A stretch of DNA of 64,000 nucleotides, from contig CAWAIS010000002.1 of NCBI GenBank assembly GCA_963782255.1, positions 62,001 to 126,000 on the forward strand, given 5' to 3'. The notes beneath the pieces were generated by a model that did no database searches, was not told the origin of the DNA, and worked only from the letters and a program-made list of their open reading frames with translations. Position 1 is the first letter of the stretch. Every line of letters starts with the position of its first letter. Shown here piece after piece: positions 47,053 to 56,655 of the stretch. The position numbers and the translations under genes were made by a program. This DNA is from Roseiarcus sp963782255 (GTDB taxonomy: Bacteria; Pseudomonadota; Alphaproteobacteria; Rhizobiales; Beijerinckiaceae).

Positions 47053-47757
47053 TTGGAACCTCGGGAGAGGGGAACGCCGCAGGGATCAGTTATCTCACCC
47101 CTGTTGGCAAATCTCTTTTTGCACTATGTGTTCGATCGGTGGATGGCCAAACACCATCCGGAGATTCCGTTTGAACGCTATGCCGATGATGCTGTTTGTC
47201 ATTGCAGCAGCGAGCGTCAGGCTCAAAAGCTGCAAGCGGAACTTGAGCGACGGTTTGCTGAATGCGGACTGACGTTGCATCCAGGCAAGACACAGATCGT
47301 GTACTGCAAGGATAACCTGAGACGGGGATGTCACTCGAACCAGAAGTTCGACTTTCTCGGCTACACTTTCCGGCCGAGACTGGCGATGAACCGATGGGGC
47401 AAGACCTTCGTCAACTTCACTCCGGGCATAAGCAATCGAGCCGCGCAAGCCATCCGCCAGACGCTGCGGGACTGGCAGCTCGACTGTCGTATCGACAAAC
47501 GCATCGACGATCTGGCCAAGATGTTCAACCCGATCATTCGCGGATGGATCAACTACTATGGCTGTTATCACAAATCGGCACTTTCCCGAGCGCTAATGCA
47601 TCTCGATCTGCGCCTGGCACGCTGGGCGATGTCGAAGTATCGACGCCTGAGAGGGCATCGTCGGCGTGCGCGGCACTGGGTCCAGGACGTAAGGCGTCGC
47701 GAGCCAGCGCTGTTCGCACATTGGCGATTGCTGTATCGGGCAACGGCCGGACAGTAG
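47053..47757 (+). pseudogene. Group II intron reverse transcriptase/maturase lacking its N-terminus
   Basis: Continuous frame of about 235 codons from RERGTPQGSVISPLLANLFLHY (RT4) through the catalytic YADDAVCH (RT5), FDFLGYTFRPR (RT7), the maturase domain (MFNPIIRGWINYYG) and end RATAGQ. RT0-RT3 are lost at the istA junction. Upstream in-frame codons are antisense istA. It is followed directly by the intron's 3' RNA domains. Confidence 0.92.
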
Positions 47758-47831
47758 GAGCCGGATGAGCGGAGACGCTCACGTCCGGATCTGTGAGAGC
47801 CTGGGGGTGAAATTCCCCCGGGCCACTCGAC
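47758..47831 (+). ncRNA. Group II intron domains V and VI (intron 3' end)
   Basis: gagccggatg-agcggagacgct-cacgtccggatc forms the 34-nt domain V hairpin with its bulge; tgtgagagcctgggggtgaaattcccccgggcc forms the domain VI stem, and the intron ends cactcgac with the expected AY. The exon that follows (ctgtttgtgaag) is IS6 transposase. The 5' half of the intron is deleted, so it cannot splice. Confidence 0.85.
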
Positions 47832-48238
47832 TGTTTGTGAAGGTCAATGGCAAGCTCTGCTATCTGTGGCGCGCCGTCGATCATGAAGGCGAGGTCTTGG
47901 AAGTGGTGGCTACCGCGAAGCGAGACAAAACCGCAGCGCTGAAGCTTCTCAAGCGGATCATGAAGAAATACGTGGCTCCTCGCAGCATCGTCACCGATGG
48001 GCTTCGGGCGTATTCGGCGGCGATGAAAGATATCGGTGCTGCAGCCGAACGGCACGAGGTCGGCGGCCGGCTCAACAATCGCGCGGAGAATTCGCATCAG
48101 CCGTTTCGGCGACGTGAACGGACGATGCAGCGCTTTCGAAGTCCGAAGACGCTGCAGAAGTTCAGCTCAGTCCACGCCCAGGTCCACAATCATTTCAATC
48201 AAGAGCGCCATCTCGTCACGAGACAAGTCTACAAGTAA
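47832..48238 (+). pseudogene. IS6-family transposase, C-terminal two-thirds, split by the group II intron
   Basis: FVKVNGKLCYLWRAVDHEGEVLEVVATAKRDKTAALKLLKRIMKKY, then SIVTDGLRAYSAAMKDIG (second Asp) and LNNRAENSHQPFRRRERTMQRFRSPKTLQKF (Glu), ending TAA 48236-48238. The frame opens inside the intron; the upstream exon with the first Asp is gone. Confidence 0.9.
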
Positions 48239-48332
48239 AGACGCTCTGCTGCCTTGGCCGAGTGGCGCGCTCTCGCGGCATAGATCGCCCGTCGACCGGA
48301 TGGCGGTCGGCCCGCAGGTCGACCAGCCTCCG

Positions 48333-50252
48333 TTACTTTGACCCTGCACTTTGAATCGCACTCCGGCGCAAGTTCGCAAGGGGAAGCTCACTCCAAAGGA
48401 CATCGCTATGCGCATCAACTATTTTTATGTAAGGAGGTTGATCAGACATAATAAATTGAGTTGCGATAAGCGGGCTTATCTCAGCATTAGCTGTGTTTGA
48501 GGCATAAAGCGGTTGATTCGCCTTATAGACGACAAAATTACCGTCACCCTGAAAAATTGCGTGACACCCGTTTTGTAACTCTTGGCCTAGTGGGCAAGTC
48601 TGTCCACCCGTATAGCTAGCCCATAGCGCACGAATAATTGAGAGATCCTTTTCATACAATACGAGATTGCCGTCGACTTGCATACAAAGATAGCGTATAT
48701 GTGACGGGCTGAGGTAAAGACAGCTATCTTGTCGCAAAACAAGGCTACCAGAGTTGAAGTCAATGGATGTTTGTTGATTATTCCATGCCGATTGTAGTTG
48801 GCTTACGGCCGCAATTAAAGATACCCAGTTCCCGTTAGTTGTGACTTGGTCTGAATTAAATATTGAATCCGAATTGATGAAATCTAGCCCTATAAGACCA
48901 TTTGTGACAATTTCGCGAACCCATTCGGGCGCCTGCCAGCTCATTTCGTTTCCCGAACAAGAGCCTGGACCATTATTACAAAAAATGCCCGCATTCTCGG
49001 CCCACACATTGTTGCGGTACCCATTATTTTTAATATATGTCATTGTGTATTCCAGATCCTGAAGATTCGCGAGTCCTGGGTATTGTACCATAAGACCTGT
49101 CGAGTTGGCTATATCTAAGTCAAATGTCGTATCCGTCATATTGATGATGCTGGGATTCTCAGGGCGTTGCGGCAGTGAGCTACCGTTTGTAATCTCTGCA
49201 TTCCAGGTAGCAGAGTCGATATGGGTCCCGCTGTCCTCGAGTACGAGCTTCGGGCGCGTTTGCGCATTGGGCCAAAAACTGGCAACCAGATCCTGGTAGT
49301 GTTTGATTTGCCATATGATGAAATTACGTTTCGTTTGTCTGTACCAATTGAGCGTATCGGCCCATATTTGTCCTTTTGCTCCGGGATTTGGTATCACAAC
49401 ATCAGACCAGCTTGTAAATTCTGTTCCCCAGCTGTAATTCGCGGCAGCTATAGTTGTGTACTGTTTTTGCATCGTTTGTATGAAGTTTTGCAGTGGATAG
49501 TTTAAACCTACGGCGGCACCTGCGGCGGAACATTTTTGTTTTTGGAGAGCCTGCAATTGACCGGTAGGGTCGTTTGCGCTGGTATAGCGGATGGAGCAAT
49601 AGCCATACCACCAGAATGTCTCGTTATCATTTGTCACAGCGCCACTCGTCGTCCATGCCGAAGGGTATAGAGGCTCGTTGGCTATGCCCAAGGGAACAAC
49701 GATATACGCTATGGAGTTTAGAAGGCGATCATTCGCCAACGACTGGAAGATCAATGCATCTTTTTGCATCAATATCTGCGTCAGTTGTGGATACCAATAG
49801 CTCAGCGCCCCAGTTGACGCGTATCCTTGTTGATTGACGAACTGTGCACCGGGATTTTGATTGAAAAACCATTGAGGCACGGAGGCTAATGCGCCAATGT
49901 CAAGTTTAAGCCTAAAGCCTTTATTTACTGCTATGGGTAAGTATCCAGAAGTCACCCAGGGAGTGTCGATCCAATTTAAGTATCCCGTAACCTGACTAGG
50001 TGGGGACAATTCATATTGTGCCCATCCAACGTCCAATCGCACGAGGCCAAAGCCATTTTGCTTATATAAATTCAGATGTTGAGTTATGCAGATATTTGTA
50101 CCAGCCTTAGAACAGCTCGATGAAAAAATTTGGCTTGGGTCATCAGCTATGGCCAGATCTTGCGAGATCGAATTTGCAAGAGAGGTCGAAGCGATAAACC
50201 AGAGGGCGATACAAGTGCTGGTGTGCGTTGCACTGCGGAGAATTATGCTCAT
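48333..50252 (-). CDS. Secreted GH-A-like TIM-barrel protein with C-terminal bulb-type (B-)lectin domain
   Basis: 639 residues in markedly AT-rich DNA. Signal peptide MSIILRSATHTSTCIALWFI..SLA. Residues about 55-470 read as a TIM-barrel glycosidase: NGFGLVRLDVGWAQYE, VPQWFFNQNPGAQF, VVPLGIANEPLYPSAW with the NEP motif that carries the acid/base Glu in clan GH-A, LVLEDSGTH later. Residues about 510-600 hold two bulb-lectin repeats with the full mannose motif QxDxNxVxY: MQVDGNLVLY and FQGDGNFVVY. Likely a secreted or surface glycan-active protein acquired by transfer. Exact family and substrate unknown. Confidence 0.75.
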   Translation of the reverse strand: MSIILRSATHTSTCIALWFIASTSLANSISQDLAIADDPSQIFSSSCSKAGTNICITQHLNLYKQNGFGLVRLDVGWAQYELSPPSQVTGYLNWIDTPWVTSGYLPIAVNKGFRLKLDIGALASVPQWFFNQNPGAQFVNQQGYASTGALSYWYPQLTQILMQKDALIFQSLANDRLLNSIAYIVVPLGIANEPLYPSAWTTSGAVTNDNETFWWYGYCSIRYTSANDPTGQLQALQKQKCSAAGAAVGLNYPLQNFIQTMQKQYTTIAAANYSWGTEFTSWSDVVIPNPGAKGQIWADTLNWYRQTKRNFIIWQIKHYQDLVASFWPNAQTRPKLVLEDSGTHIDSATWNAEITNGSSLPQRPENPSIINMTDTTFDLDIANSTGLMVQYPGLANLQDLEYTMTYIKNNGYRNNVWAENAGIFCNNGPGSCSGNEMSWQAPEWVREIVTNGLIGLDFINSDSIFNSDQVTTNGNWVSLIAAVSQLQSAWNNQQTSIDFNSGSLVLRQDSCLYLSPSHIRYLCMQVDGNLVLYEKDLSIIRALWASYTGGQTCPLGQELQNGCHAIFQGDGNFVVYKANQPLYASNTANAEISPLIATQFIMSDQPPYIKIVDAHSDVLWSELPLANLRRSAIQSAGSK

Positions 50253-50457
50253 TATCTTGATCTCGCCTTAAGAGCCACATTGACTCGTCGTTGAGATGAG
50301 TGACTAACGCTGTTTTCTTGCGCGAGACTGGAGGGCGGTGACCTATTGCGTTGTCCCAGCAGCAAAGTCGCTTTGGATAGTTAAAGACGCAGCGGGGCCT
50401 TCTGGTTGAAAGAGTTCAAAGGTCAGAGGAATGTCGGCCGCAGCGGCTGGTTCCGAC
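50253..50457. other. Junction between the foreign gene and the RecD2 remnant
   Basis: 205 bp. Base composition returns to GC-rich near 50290. Presumably holds the promoter of the AT-rich gene; no motif identified with confidence. Confidence 0.4.
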
Positions 50458-51580
50458 GCTCTTGGGATCGACCTCCAGGAGACGGTGTATGGTCTTGGCC
50501 TCGACGCCCGTCGCTTCGGTCATGCGCTTGGCTGCGCGGCCCGTTGGTGCGCAAAGCAGCAGCCGCACGCCCTTGGCCGCGAGGATCTTCAGGATCGAAT
50601 TGACGATCGTGGTCTTGCCGACGCCCGGGCCCGCGGTGATCACCAGCGCCTTCTCGGTCAGCGCCTGACGGATCGCCGCCTTCTGACTGTCGGCTAGCAG
50701 CAGCCCGCTGCGCTTTTCAACCCACGGTATGGCCTTCGCTTCGTCGATCCATGGCCAGGGCAGCCGGGCGCGCGCGATGCGGATCAGTCGATCGGCGATC
50801 GCTTACTCGGCCCTGTAGAGGCCCGCCAGGAACATGCAGGCGGCATCGCCGACCTTGTCGGCGATCACGGGGCCGTCGGATCGTTCGAGTTCGAGAGCCG
50901 CCAGGATCAAGTCCTTCGGCGCTTCAAGCAGTTTTTCGGCGAGCGGGATCAATTGATCCGTCGGCAGCCCGCAATGACCCTCGTCCATCGCCTCGGTCAG
51001 CGCGTACGATATCCCGGCGCGCAGTCGGATCATGGCGGTCTTTTCGATGCCGAGCTTCATCGCGATCGCGTCGGCGGTCTTGAAGCCATGCCCCGGATAT
51101 CGCGGGCAAGCCGAAAGGGATTCTCGGTAATGACCTGCACGGCGTCGACGCCGTAGGTCTTGTAGATGCGGACTGCCCGGGCGGTTCCGACCCCGTTGCT
51201 GTGAAGGAAGACCATGATCTCCCGGACGACCTTCTGCTCCGCCCAGGCGTCGGTGATCCGCTTGGCGCGAACCGCGCCGATGCCCGTCACCTCGCGAAGG
51301 CGATCCGGTTCGGCCTCGATGATGTCGAAGACCTTCTCTCCGAAGGCCTTGACCATCTTCTTGGCGTAGGCCGGCCCGATGCCCCGGATCATGCCGGAGC
51401 CCAGGTATTTTTCGATGCCGTCGATCGAACTCGGCGCCGAGGCCCTGAGAAACCGCGCCCTGAACTGCTGACCGTGGGTGCGATCGTTGATCCATTCGCC
51501 GGATGCGGTGATCCACTCGCGGGCGGAAATGGCGGCGGCGCCGCCGAGCGCCAAATCCCCATAGCGCCCCCGCGGCACCG
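50458..51580 (-). pseudogene. RecD2-like helicase, degraded
   Basis: N-terminal OB/HhH region (AISAREWITASGEWINDRTHGQQF, GIEKYLGSGMIRGIGPAYAKKMVKAFG) to DIRG, then a one-base frameshift near 51091 into GFKTADAIAMKLGIEKTAMIRLRAGISYAL..LAGLYRAE, then an in-frame TAA (50803-50805) before AIADRLIRIARARLPWPWIDEAKAIPWVEKRSGLLLADSQ, and Walker A ITAGPGVGKTTIVNSIL. Ends at LLEVDPKS; helicase motifs II-VI are missing. Three independent lesions, so non-functional. Confidence 0.92.
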
Positions 51581-51912
51581 GACGCTCAGCGTCCCGCGGT
51601 TTCCTCCCCTTGAGGCTTTCGGACGCCGGCCCTCCAGCCCAACCCCTCCGCCCGCGTCAGGGCCGGCATCCGAAACCCTCGTATGAGGGCCCGGAAGTCA
51701 ACCGCCAATTGTTGGTCTCGGTGAACTCCGATTTGTCAGACAGGGTGAACTCCCTGCCAACCTCGTATCCGGTCGGATCTTGTGATCCCTAACTACGATC
51801 CCAGCATCCGGGAAGAGGAGTTCTTTGCGGCGGGTCCAATCTTCAGAACGGCGCCCTGATGGGCCCTCGGGTTTCTGCGGCGACCGCCAACCGTCGACCT
51901 CACTTGGGCATA
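51581..51912. other. Region left of the IS630 element
   Basis: About 330 bp; short direct repeat ggtgaactcc at 51720 and 51741. No supported gene. Confidence 0.4.
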
Positions 51913-52002
51913 CCAACGGTCGATAGATCTGAACTCGTGGGGGGATTCCCGAATCGGCGGAAGTCTGAAATCGATGCTGCTTTCTTGGGCGAGGGGTCCT
52001 CG

Positions 52003-52497
52003 ATGGCGGCGGCGATTGCGATTACACAGCTGGATTTGAGCGCTTCGGCGCTTCGGGCGGCGGCGGGCAAGGAGAAGAACGGAGCCGCGGCGCGGCGGAT
52101 GCTGGCCTTGGCCATGGTGCTCGAAGGGGCCGACCGGACGACGGCGGCCAACAGGTGCGGAATGGATCGGCAGACGCTGCGCGACTGGGTTCATCGCTAC
52201 AATGAGGAGGGCTTGGCGGGGATGCGCGACCGCGCGCCGCCCGGCGCCAGGCCGAAGCTGACGGCGGCGCAGAAGGTGGAGTTGGCGAAGCTTGTCGAGG
52301 CCGGTCCCGATCGCGCCGTTCACGGCGTGGTGCGCTGGCGGCGCGTTGATCTGCGCGACGAACTGAAGCGTCGTTTTGACGTTGACCTTCACGAGCGCTC
52401 GGTCGGCCGGATGTTGGCGCAGCTCGGTTATCGCCGTCTGTCCGTTCGTCCGCGCCATCGCGAGGCCGACGAGGACGCCCAGGAGGCATTTAAAAAA
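52003..52497 (+). pseudogene. IS630 transposase, N-terminal half (orfA)
   Basis: Winged-HTH domains: ARRMLALAMVLEGADRTTAANRCGMDRQTLRDWVHRYNEEGLAGMRDR and a second block ELKRRFDVDLHERSVGRMLAQLGYRRLSVRPRH. Ends at AQEAF followed by the A6 run where IS630 shifts to orfB; the first IS110 copy begins there. It reads on to 52599 into IS110 leader. Confidence 0.88.
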
Positions 52498-52728
52498 CGG
52501 GCTCGGGTCGGCGGCCCGCCTGTGGCGGTGGAAACGAGTTGCGCTATCGTGAACCGGAGGGGAGCGGCCGGAAAGTTTTTGGTGGACCAGACCCCGTAAA
52601 AAAACGTGGCCCATGGGCTGTTGCGGACTTGCGAGTGGTGACGTCTTCAGGCGCGATCCCGATTAGGAAATTGATGTTTCTCCGTGGCCCAGCCCTCTTT
52701 GGCTTCCTCAGGCAGGAGGGTTCACGGC
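52498..52728 (+). ncRNA. Candidate bridge (seek) RNA leader, copy 1
   Basis: 231-nt non-coding leader between the left end and the transposase ATG, the location of bridge RNAs in IS110-group elements. It contains gatgtttct (52673), identical to the element's own right end (gatgtttctt, 54091), and gtaaaaaaacg (52597) similar to the insertion target tttaaaaaa. Structure not computed. Confidence 0.4.
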
Positions 52729-54102
52729 ATGTCTCAAACGAAGCGGTCCCGCAAGTCGCGGGGTCTATCCCCGGTTCATCCGGCGGCGGCCGCGATCGAT
52801 ATCGGCGCCGCCATGCATGTCGCGGCTGTCGGCCCGGATCGCGACAAGGAACCGGTCCGAACGTTCCAGACCTTCACCGATGACCTTCACCGGCTGTCCG
52901 ACTGGTTCGCCCAGTGCGGCATCAGGACGGTCGTGATGGAATCGACCGGAGTTTACTGGATCCCGGTCTTCGAAATCCTGGAACAGCGCGGGTTCGAGGT
53001 GATGGTGGTCAACGCGCGGGACGCGAAGCATGTGCCTGGGCGGAAGACCGACGTCAGCGACGCGCAATGGCTGCAACGCCTGCACGAATACGGACTGCTG
53101 CGCGCCAGCTTCCGGCCCCAGGCTGAAATTGCCGGGCTGCGCACCTACCTCCGGCAGAGGGAGCGGCTGCTCGATTACGCGGCGGCGCATATTCAGCACA
53201 TGCAGAAGGCGCTGATGCAGATGAACCTTCAGCTGCACCATGTCGTGTCCGATATCACCGGCGTAACTGGCATGACCATCATCAGGGCGATCGTGGCCGG
53301 TGAGCGCGATCCGAATGTTCTGGCCTCCCATCGTGATCGGCGGTGTCATGCGTCGGTGGAGATGGTTTGTCAGGCGCTGGTTGGCAACTACCGTGAGGAG
53401 CACATCTTCGCCCTGACCCAGGCGCTGGAACTGTACGAAGTTTATCAGACCAAGGTGACGGCCTGCGACGAGCAGATCGAAGCGATCCTGAAGCGGCTGA
53501 AGAAGAACGCTCCACCACCCGCGAGCAAGCTTCTGCCCGTCAGGCAAAGGACACACCAGCCCAATGCGCCGGCCTTCGACGCTCGCGGCGCGCTCCATGC
53601 GATCCTCGGCGTGGACCTGACCCAGATCAATGGCCTGGGGCCGTATCTGGCGCTGAAGCTGGTCGGAGAGTGTGGGACCAACCTGGCGGCCTGGCCGACA
53701 GCGAAGCACTTCACGTCATGGCTGGCGCTCGCGCCGCACAACAAGATTTCCGGAGGCAAGGTGCTGTCGTCGAAAACGCGACGCACCAGCAATCGGGCCG
53801 CGTCGTTGTTGCGCCTTGCCGCCGGCACGGTGGGGCGAACCGACACTGCGCTGGGCGCGTTCTACCGCCGGTTATCGGCGCGGGTGGGCAAGGCGAAGGC
53901 GATCACCGCCACCGCGCGCAAGATCGCGGTTCTGTTCTACAACACGCTTCGGCACGGCATGGCCTACGCCGATCCCGGCGCCACATACTACGAAGATCGC
54001 TACAAACAGCGTGTTTTGAAAAATCTTCAACGTCGCGCGAAGTCGCTGGGATTTGTCCTGCGTGAGGCGGGGCTCGATACCGCCCGGGCGGATGTTTCTT
54101 AG
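52729..54102 (+). CDS. IS110-family DEDD transposase, copy 1
   Basis: 457 residues from MSQTKRS; preceded by caggaggg. RuvC-like DEDD domain: AIDIGAAMHVAAV (Asp), VVMESTGVYWIPVFEIL (Glu), VPGRKTDVSDAQWLQRL (Asp-Asp). C-terminal Tnp2 with LTQINGLGPYLALKLVGECG helix-hairpin-helix and TSNRAASLLRLAA. Uses an RNA-guided recombination mechanism in characterised relatives. Intact. Confidence 0.95.
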   Translation: MSQTKRSRKSRGLSPVHPAAAAIDIGAAMHVAAVGPDRDKEPVRTFQTFTDDLHRLSDWFAQCGIRTVVMESTGVYWIPVFEILEQRGFEVMVVNARDAKHVPGRKTDVSDAQWLQRLHEYGLLRASFRPQAEIAGLRTYLRQRERLLDYAAAHIQHMQKALMQMNLQLHHVVSDITGVTGMTIIRAIVAGERDPNVLASHRDRRCHASVEMVCQALVGNYREEHIFALTQALELYEVYQTKVTACDEQIEAILKRLKKNAPPPASKLLPVRQRTHQPNAPAFDARGALHAILGVDLTQINGLGPYLALKLVGECGTNLAAWPTAKHFTSWLALAPHNKISGGKVLSSKTRRTSNRAASLLRLAAGTVGRTDTALGAFYRRLSARVGKAKAITATARKIAVLFYNTLRHGMAYADPGATYYEDRYKQRVLKNLQRRAKSLGFVLREAGLDTARADVS

Positions 54103-54106
54103 GAAA

Positions 54107-54336
54107 CGGGCTCGGGTCGGCGGCCCGCCTGTGGCGGTGGAAACGGGTTGCGCTATCGTGAGCCGGAGGGGAGCGGCCGGAAAGTTTTTGGTGGACCAGA
54201 CCCCGTAAAAAAACGTGGCCCATGGGCTGTTGCGGACTTGCGAGTGGTGACGCCTTCGGGCGATCCCGATTAGGAAATTGATGTTTCTCCGTGGCCCAGC
54301 CCCTCTTTGGCTTCCTCAGGCAGGAGGGTTCACGGC
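54107..54336 (+). ncRNA. Candidate bridge RNA leader, copy 2
   Basis: 230 nt, about six changes and one net base shorter than copy 1, with the same gatgtttct and gtaaaaaaacg segments retained. Identical to the copy 3 leader. Confidence 0.4.
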
Positions 54337-55710
54337 ATGTCTCAAACGAAGCGGTCTCGCAAGTCGCGGGGTCTGTCCCCAGTTCATCCGGCGGCGGGCG
54401 CGATCGATATCGGCGCCGCCATGCATGTCGCGGCTGTCGGCCCGGATCGCGACACGGAACCGGTCCGAACGTTCCAGACCTTCACCGATGACCTTCACCG
54501 GCTGTCCGACTGGTTCGCCCAGTGCGGCATCAGGACGGTCGTGATGGAATCGACCGGAGTTTACTGGATCCCGGTCTTCGAAATCCTGGAACAGCGCGGG
54601 TTCGAGGTGATGGTGGTCAACGCGCGGGACGCGAAGCATGTGCCTGGGCGGAAGACCGACGTCAGCGACGCGCAATGGCTGCAACGCCTGCACGAATACG
54701 GACTGCTGCGCGCCAGCTTCCGGCCCCAGGCTGAAATTGCCGGGCTGCGCACCTACCTCCGGCAGAGGGAGCGGCTGCTCGATTACGCGGCGGCGCATAT
54801 TCAGCACATGCAGAAGGCGCTGATGCAGATGAACCTTCAGCTGCACCATGTCGTGTCCGATATCACCGGCGTAACTGGCATGACCATCATCAGGGCGATC
54901 GTGGCCGGTGAGCGCGATCCGAATGTTCTGGCCTCCCATCGTGATCGGCGGTGTCATGCGTCGGTGGAGATGGTTTGTCAGGCGCTGGTTGGCAACTACC
55001 GTGAGGAGCACATCTTCGCCCTGACCCAGGCGCTGGAACTGTATGAAGTTTATCAGACCAAGGTGACGGCCTGCGACGAGCAGATCGAAGCGATCCTGAA
55101 GCGGCTGAAGAAGAACGCTCCACCACCCGCGAGCAAGCTTCTGCCCGTCAGGCAAAGGACACACCAGCCCAATGCGCCGGCCTTCGACGCTCGCGGCGCG
55201 CTCCATGCGATCCTCGGCGTGGACCTGACCCAGATCAATGGCCTGGGGCCGTATCTGGCGCTGAAGCTGGTCGGAGAGTGTGGGACCAACCTGGCGGCCT
55301 GGCCGACAGCGAAGCACTTCACGTCATGGCTGGCGCTCGCGCCGCACAACAAGATTTCCGGAGGCAAGGTGCTGTCGTCGAAAACGCGACGCACCAGCAA
55401 TCGGGCCGCGTCGTTGTTGCGCCTTGCCGCCGGCACGGTGGGGCGAACCGACACTGCGCTGGGCGCGTTCTACCGCCGGTTATCGGCGCGGGTGGGCAAG
55501 GCGAAGGCGATCACCGCCACCGCGCGCAAGATCGCGGTTCTGTTCTACAACACGCTTCGGCACGGCATGGCCTACGCCGATCCCGGCGCCACATACTACG
55601 AAGATCGCTACAAACAGCGTGTTTTGAAAAATCTTCAACGTCGCGCGAAGTCGCTGGGATTTGTCCTGCGTGAGGCGGGGCTCGATACCGCCCGGGCGGA
55701 TGTTTCTTAG
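54337..55710 (+). CDS. IS110-family DEDD transposase, copy 2
   Basis: 457 residues, differing from copy 1 at a few sites (for example GAIDIG for AAIDIG, DTEPV for DKEPV). The IS5 insertion falls within the TAG stop (TTA|G), and because IS5 begins with G the stop is recreated. Intact. Confidence 0.94.
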   Translation: MSQTKRSRKSRGLSPVHPAAGAIDIGAAMHVAAVGPDRDTEPVRTFQTFTDDLHRLSDWFAQCGIRTVVMESTGVYWIPVFEILEQRGFEVMVVNARDAKHVPGRKTDVSDAQWLQRLHEYGLLRASFRPQAEIAGLRTYLRQRERLLDYAAAHIQHMQKALMQMNLQLHHVVSDITGVTGMTIIRAIVAGERDPNVLASHRDRRCHASVEMVCQALVGNYREEHIFALTQALELYEVYQTKVTACDEQIEAILKRLKKNAPPPASKLLPVRQRTHQPNAPAFDARGALHAILGVDLTQINGLGPYLALKLVGECGTNLAAWPTAKHFTSWLALAPHNKISGGKVLSSKTRRTSNRAASLLRLAAGTVGRTDTALGAFYRRLSARVGKAKAITATARKIAVLFYNTLRHGMAYADPGATYYEDRYKQRVLKNLQRRAKSLGFVLREAGLDTARADVS

Positions 55711-56647
55711 AGTCTGTCCGGAAACATCATGTGGGATTGCATAGTTTTCGCAGCATGAGGCGGATGGAAGCGAGGCGGAGGAACGCGAGCGCCTTGCGGT
55801 TGAGGCATTCCCAGTCCTTGGCCAGCCGTCGGCAGCGGCCGAGCCAGGCAAAGGTGCGTTCGCCGATCCAGCGCTTGGGCAGGACGACGAAGGCCTTGGC
55901 CTGATCCGATCGCTTGACGATCTCGACCTTCACGCGCGCCAGAGTTCGTCCGATGGCGGTCTGAAATTGCGGCCCTCGATAGCCGCCGTCGGCAAAGAGC
56001 CTGGTCAGGAACGGAAAGGCGCCGAACAAGGTCGCCATCAGCGCCGCGCCGCCGTCGCGGTCCTGGATGTCGGCGGCGTGGACGATCGCATGCATCAACA
56101 GGCCCTGCGTATCGACGAGGATGTGGCGCTTTTTGCCCATGATTTTCTTGCCGGCGTCGTAACCCGCCGGATCGATGCAGGTCCCCCTTTTTCCGCGCTC
56201 TTGACGCTCTGGCTGTCGATGATCGCGGCGGTCGGGCTCGCCTCGCGAGCGGCCGCTTCGCGACACTTCACGTAGAGCGCGTCGTGGATGCGATCGAGCG
56301 TGCCGTCCCAACTCCAGCGATCGAAGTAATCGTAAAGCGTCGAACGCGGCGGCAGGTCCTTCGGCACGGCGCGCCATTGGCAGCCGGTGCTCAGGACATA
56401 CATCAGGCCGTTGACGACCTCGCGCTCATCGACATGACGTCGGTTGCCGCCGCGCTTGGCCGGTGGAATGAACGGCTCGACATGCGCCCATTCCGCGTCG
56501 GTCAGATCGCTCGGATAGCGCAGCCGACTGCGGTCGTAGCGAGCGCGATTTTCGTTGGTCCACATCAGCGACCCCCCCAAGCGATTCGGGCCGCCTTCCT
56601 TGAATCATAAGCGATTCCAACAATTCGTTAAGTTCCCGGACGGGCTC
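55710..56647 (-). mobile_element. IS5-family (IS427/IS1031-like) insertion sequence (938 bp)
   Basis: Terminal repeats gagtctgtccggaaac (55710-55725) and the complement of 56632-56647 match at 13 of 16 positions. TTA is duplicated at 55707-55709 and 56648-56650, matching the TNA target of this group. One transposase in two frames on the minus strand. Confidence 0.92.
55727..56565 (-). CDS. IS5-family transposase (two frames, frameshift)
   Basis: orfA from MWTNENRARYDRS has RYPSDLTDAEWAHVEPFIPPAKRGG, YVLSTGCQWRAVPKDLPP and the first Asp region AAIIDSQSVKSAEKGG. At GAAAAAGGGGG (near 56190) the frame passes to orfB: IDPAGYDAGKKIMGKKRHILVDTQGLL, LFADGGYRGPQF (second Asp) and VLPKRWIGERTFAWLGRCRRLAKDWE (Glu). 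Programmed frameshifting at such A/G runs is common in this group, so the element may be active. Confidence 0.9.
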
Positions 56648-56655
56648 TTAGGAAA

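Larger units (their letters stand above)
52498..54106 (+). mobile_element. IS110-family element, tandem copy 1 (1609 bp)
   Basis: From the end of the A run (cgggctcggg) to cttaggaaa, where copy 2 starts with the same cgggctcggg. Contains a 231-nt leader and a 457-codon transposase. No terminal inverted repeat or target duplication, as typical of IS110. Leader differs from copies 2 and 3 at several positions. Confidence 0.85.
54107..56655 (+). mobile_element. IS110-family element, tandem copy 2 (1608 bp, interrupted by IS5)
   Basis: Starts at cgggctcggg directly after copy 1. An IS5-family element (55710-56647) with 3-bp TTA duplication sits at its extreme right end, inside the final cttaggaaac. 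Spacing between copy 2 and copy 3 ATGs (2549) equals 1608 plus 941, exactly one unit plus IS5 and its duplication. Confidence 0.88.
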
